Shown here: positions 63,632 to 64,000 of the stretch, piece after piece
How the letters are laid out: every line of letters starts with the position of its first letter
How positions within the stretch are numbered: position 1 is the first letter of the stretch
DNA from: Mycolicibacterium mengxianglii
GTDB lineage: Bacteria > Actinomycetota > Actinomycetes > Mycobacteriales > Mycobacteriaceae
Reading direction: 5' to 3'
Assembly: GCF_015710575.1 (NCBI RefSeq)
Contig: NZ_CP065373.1
Location: forward strand, 1,426,001-1,490,000
Length of the DNA: 64,000 nt
Notes under the pieces: model-generated
Told to the model about the DNA's origin: nothing
The model's input: only the letters and a program-made list of their open reading frames with translations
Database searches by the model: none
Program-made: the position numbers and the translations under genes

Positions 63632-64000
63632 ATGTGTGGAATCGTGGGTTTGCATCTGCGAAACCCTGAGTTGTACCCGCGGCTGGGTGAGTTGCTCACC
63701 GGGATGCTGTGTGAAATGGGCGAACGTGGCTCGGACTCGGCCGGTGTCGCGGTGTACGGCGACCCTACGTGGTCGCCGGAAGGCCACGCCACGGTGTCCT
63801 TGCTGGAGGTGGACCCCGCCGAGGCCGAGGCGTTGGCAGGCGTGTTGACCGACGCGTTGGGGGCGGCGGTGACGGTGCTGCCCTTGGCCGACACGGTCGT
63901 TGTCCATGCGCCGGTGGCCACCGAGGCGCTGTTGGCCGGCTGCCGGGCTGCGGCCCCCACCGCCCTGATCGCCGGATTCGGCCGAGATGTCGCTGTGCTC
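63632..64000 (+). CDS. class II glutamine amidotransferase-domain protein, GlxB/MgsA-like (partial)
   Basis: The first 123 codons of a protein whose end lies beyond the window. It starts MCGIVGLHLR, with Cys2 as the N-terminal nucleophile of class II amidotransferases (PurF/GltS type), and has the GERGSDSAGVAVYGD motif near residue 32. After a GlnT/GmaS gene this is the expected first subunit of a GlxBCD/N-methylglutamate synthase. AAGGAG precedes the ATG. Confidence 0.85.
   Translation, partial: MCGIVGLHLRNPELYPRLGELLTGMLCEMGERGSDSAGVAVYGDPTWSPEGHATVSLLEVDPAEAEALAGVLTDALGAAVTVLPLADTVVVHAPVATEALLAGCRAAAPTALIAGFGRDVAVL

Overview
The window is high-GC chromosomal DNA from a mycobacterium, most likely a rapidly growing Mycolicibacterium. 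The evidence is an MspA-family porin, a resuscitation-promoting factor, a PGRS-like protein, a mycothiol-linked DsbA-fold reductase, and a backbone whose gene order follows the Mycobacterium tuberculosis Rv2469c to Rv2450c block (compared from memory). No prophage, insertion sequence, CRISPR array or rRNA operon is visible.

Layout. 0.1-18.6 kb is mainly conserved core: an HNH nuclease, two small proteins resembling the CtaI/CtaJ subunits of the respiratory supercomplex, pepN, the Rv2466c-like reductase behind a SigH-type promoter, a cytosine-deaminase-like enzyme coupled to an IPNS-like dioxygenase, a PGRS-like protein, rpiB, nei2, a Na+/H+ antiporter, three envelope or hydrolase genes, tRNA-Gly and tRNA-Pro, then tig, clpP1, clpP2 and clpX. 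18.7-30 kb is accessory: a glycosyltransferase, a divergent MspA-type porin, fdhD with an FdhF/YdeP-type molybdoenzyme, a type III glutamine synthetase behind a GlnR-type site, an HSL-type esterase next to a fragment of an acetyl-CoA synthetase gene, and an ECF sigma factor with an acetyltransferase.

30-51 kb is a large carbohydrate (inositol) island. It holds iolC-aldolase-iolB-iolD-iolE-iolG-iolH, a divergent GntR regulator, a LacI regulator with a striking double operator in front of a sugar porter, a CUT2-type ABC importer, and a second operon (phytanoyl-CoA-dioxygenase-like protein, two Gfo/Idh/MocA dehydrogenases, two TIM-barrel isomerases) facing its own LacI regulator. The second operon is the best candidate for an undescribed catabolic route, possibly for a modified or isomeric inositol. 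The core resumes at 51.4 kb with korA, korB, mobA and a short Rpf after a 1-kb gene-free leader region.

56.5-64 kb is a nitrogen/amine module: an FAD monooxygenase, three genes for a heme-dependent secondary-amine N-demethylase (dimethylamine monooxygenase type), an Amt transporter with a small membrane protein, a GlnT/GmaS-type synthetase, and the start of a GlxB/MgsA-type amidotransferase that runs off the window. Together these could take dimethylamine to methylamine, then gamma-glutamylmethylamide, then N-methylglutamate, under nitrogen control.

Regulatory sequence is unusually legible here: SigH-, ClgR-, GlnR-, LacI- and CRP-type sites, large hairpins between convergent genes, and at least seven genes whose -10 hexamer lies 6-7 nt before the start codon, predicting leaderless mRNAs.
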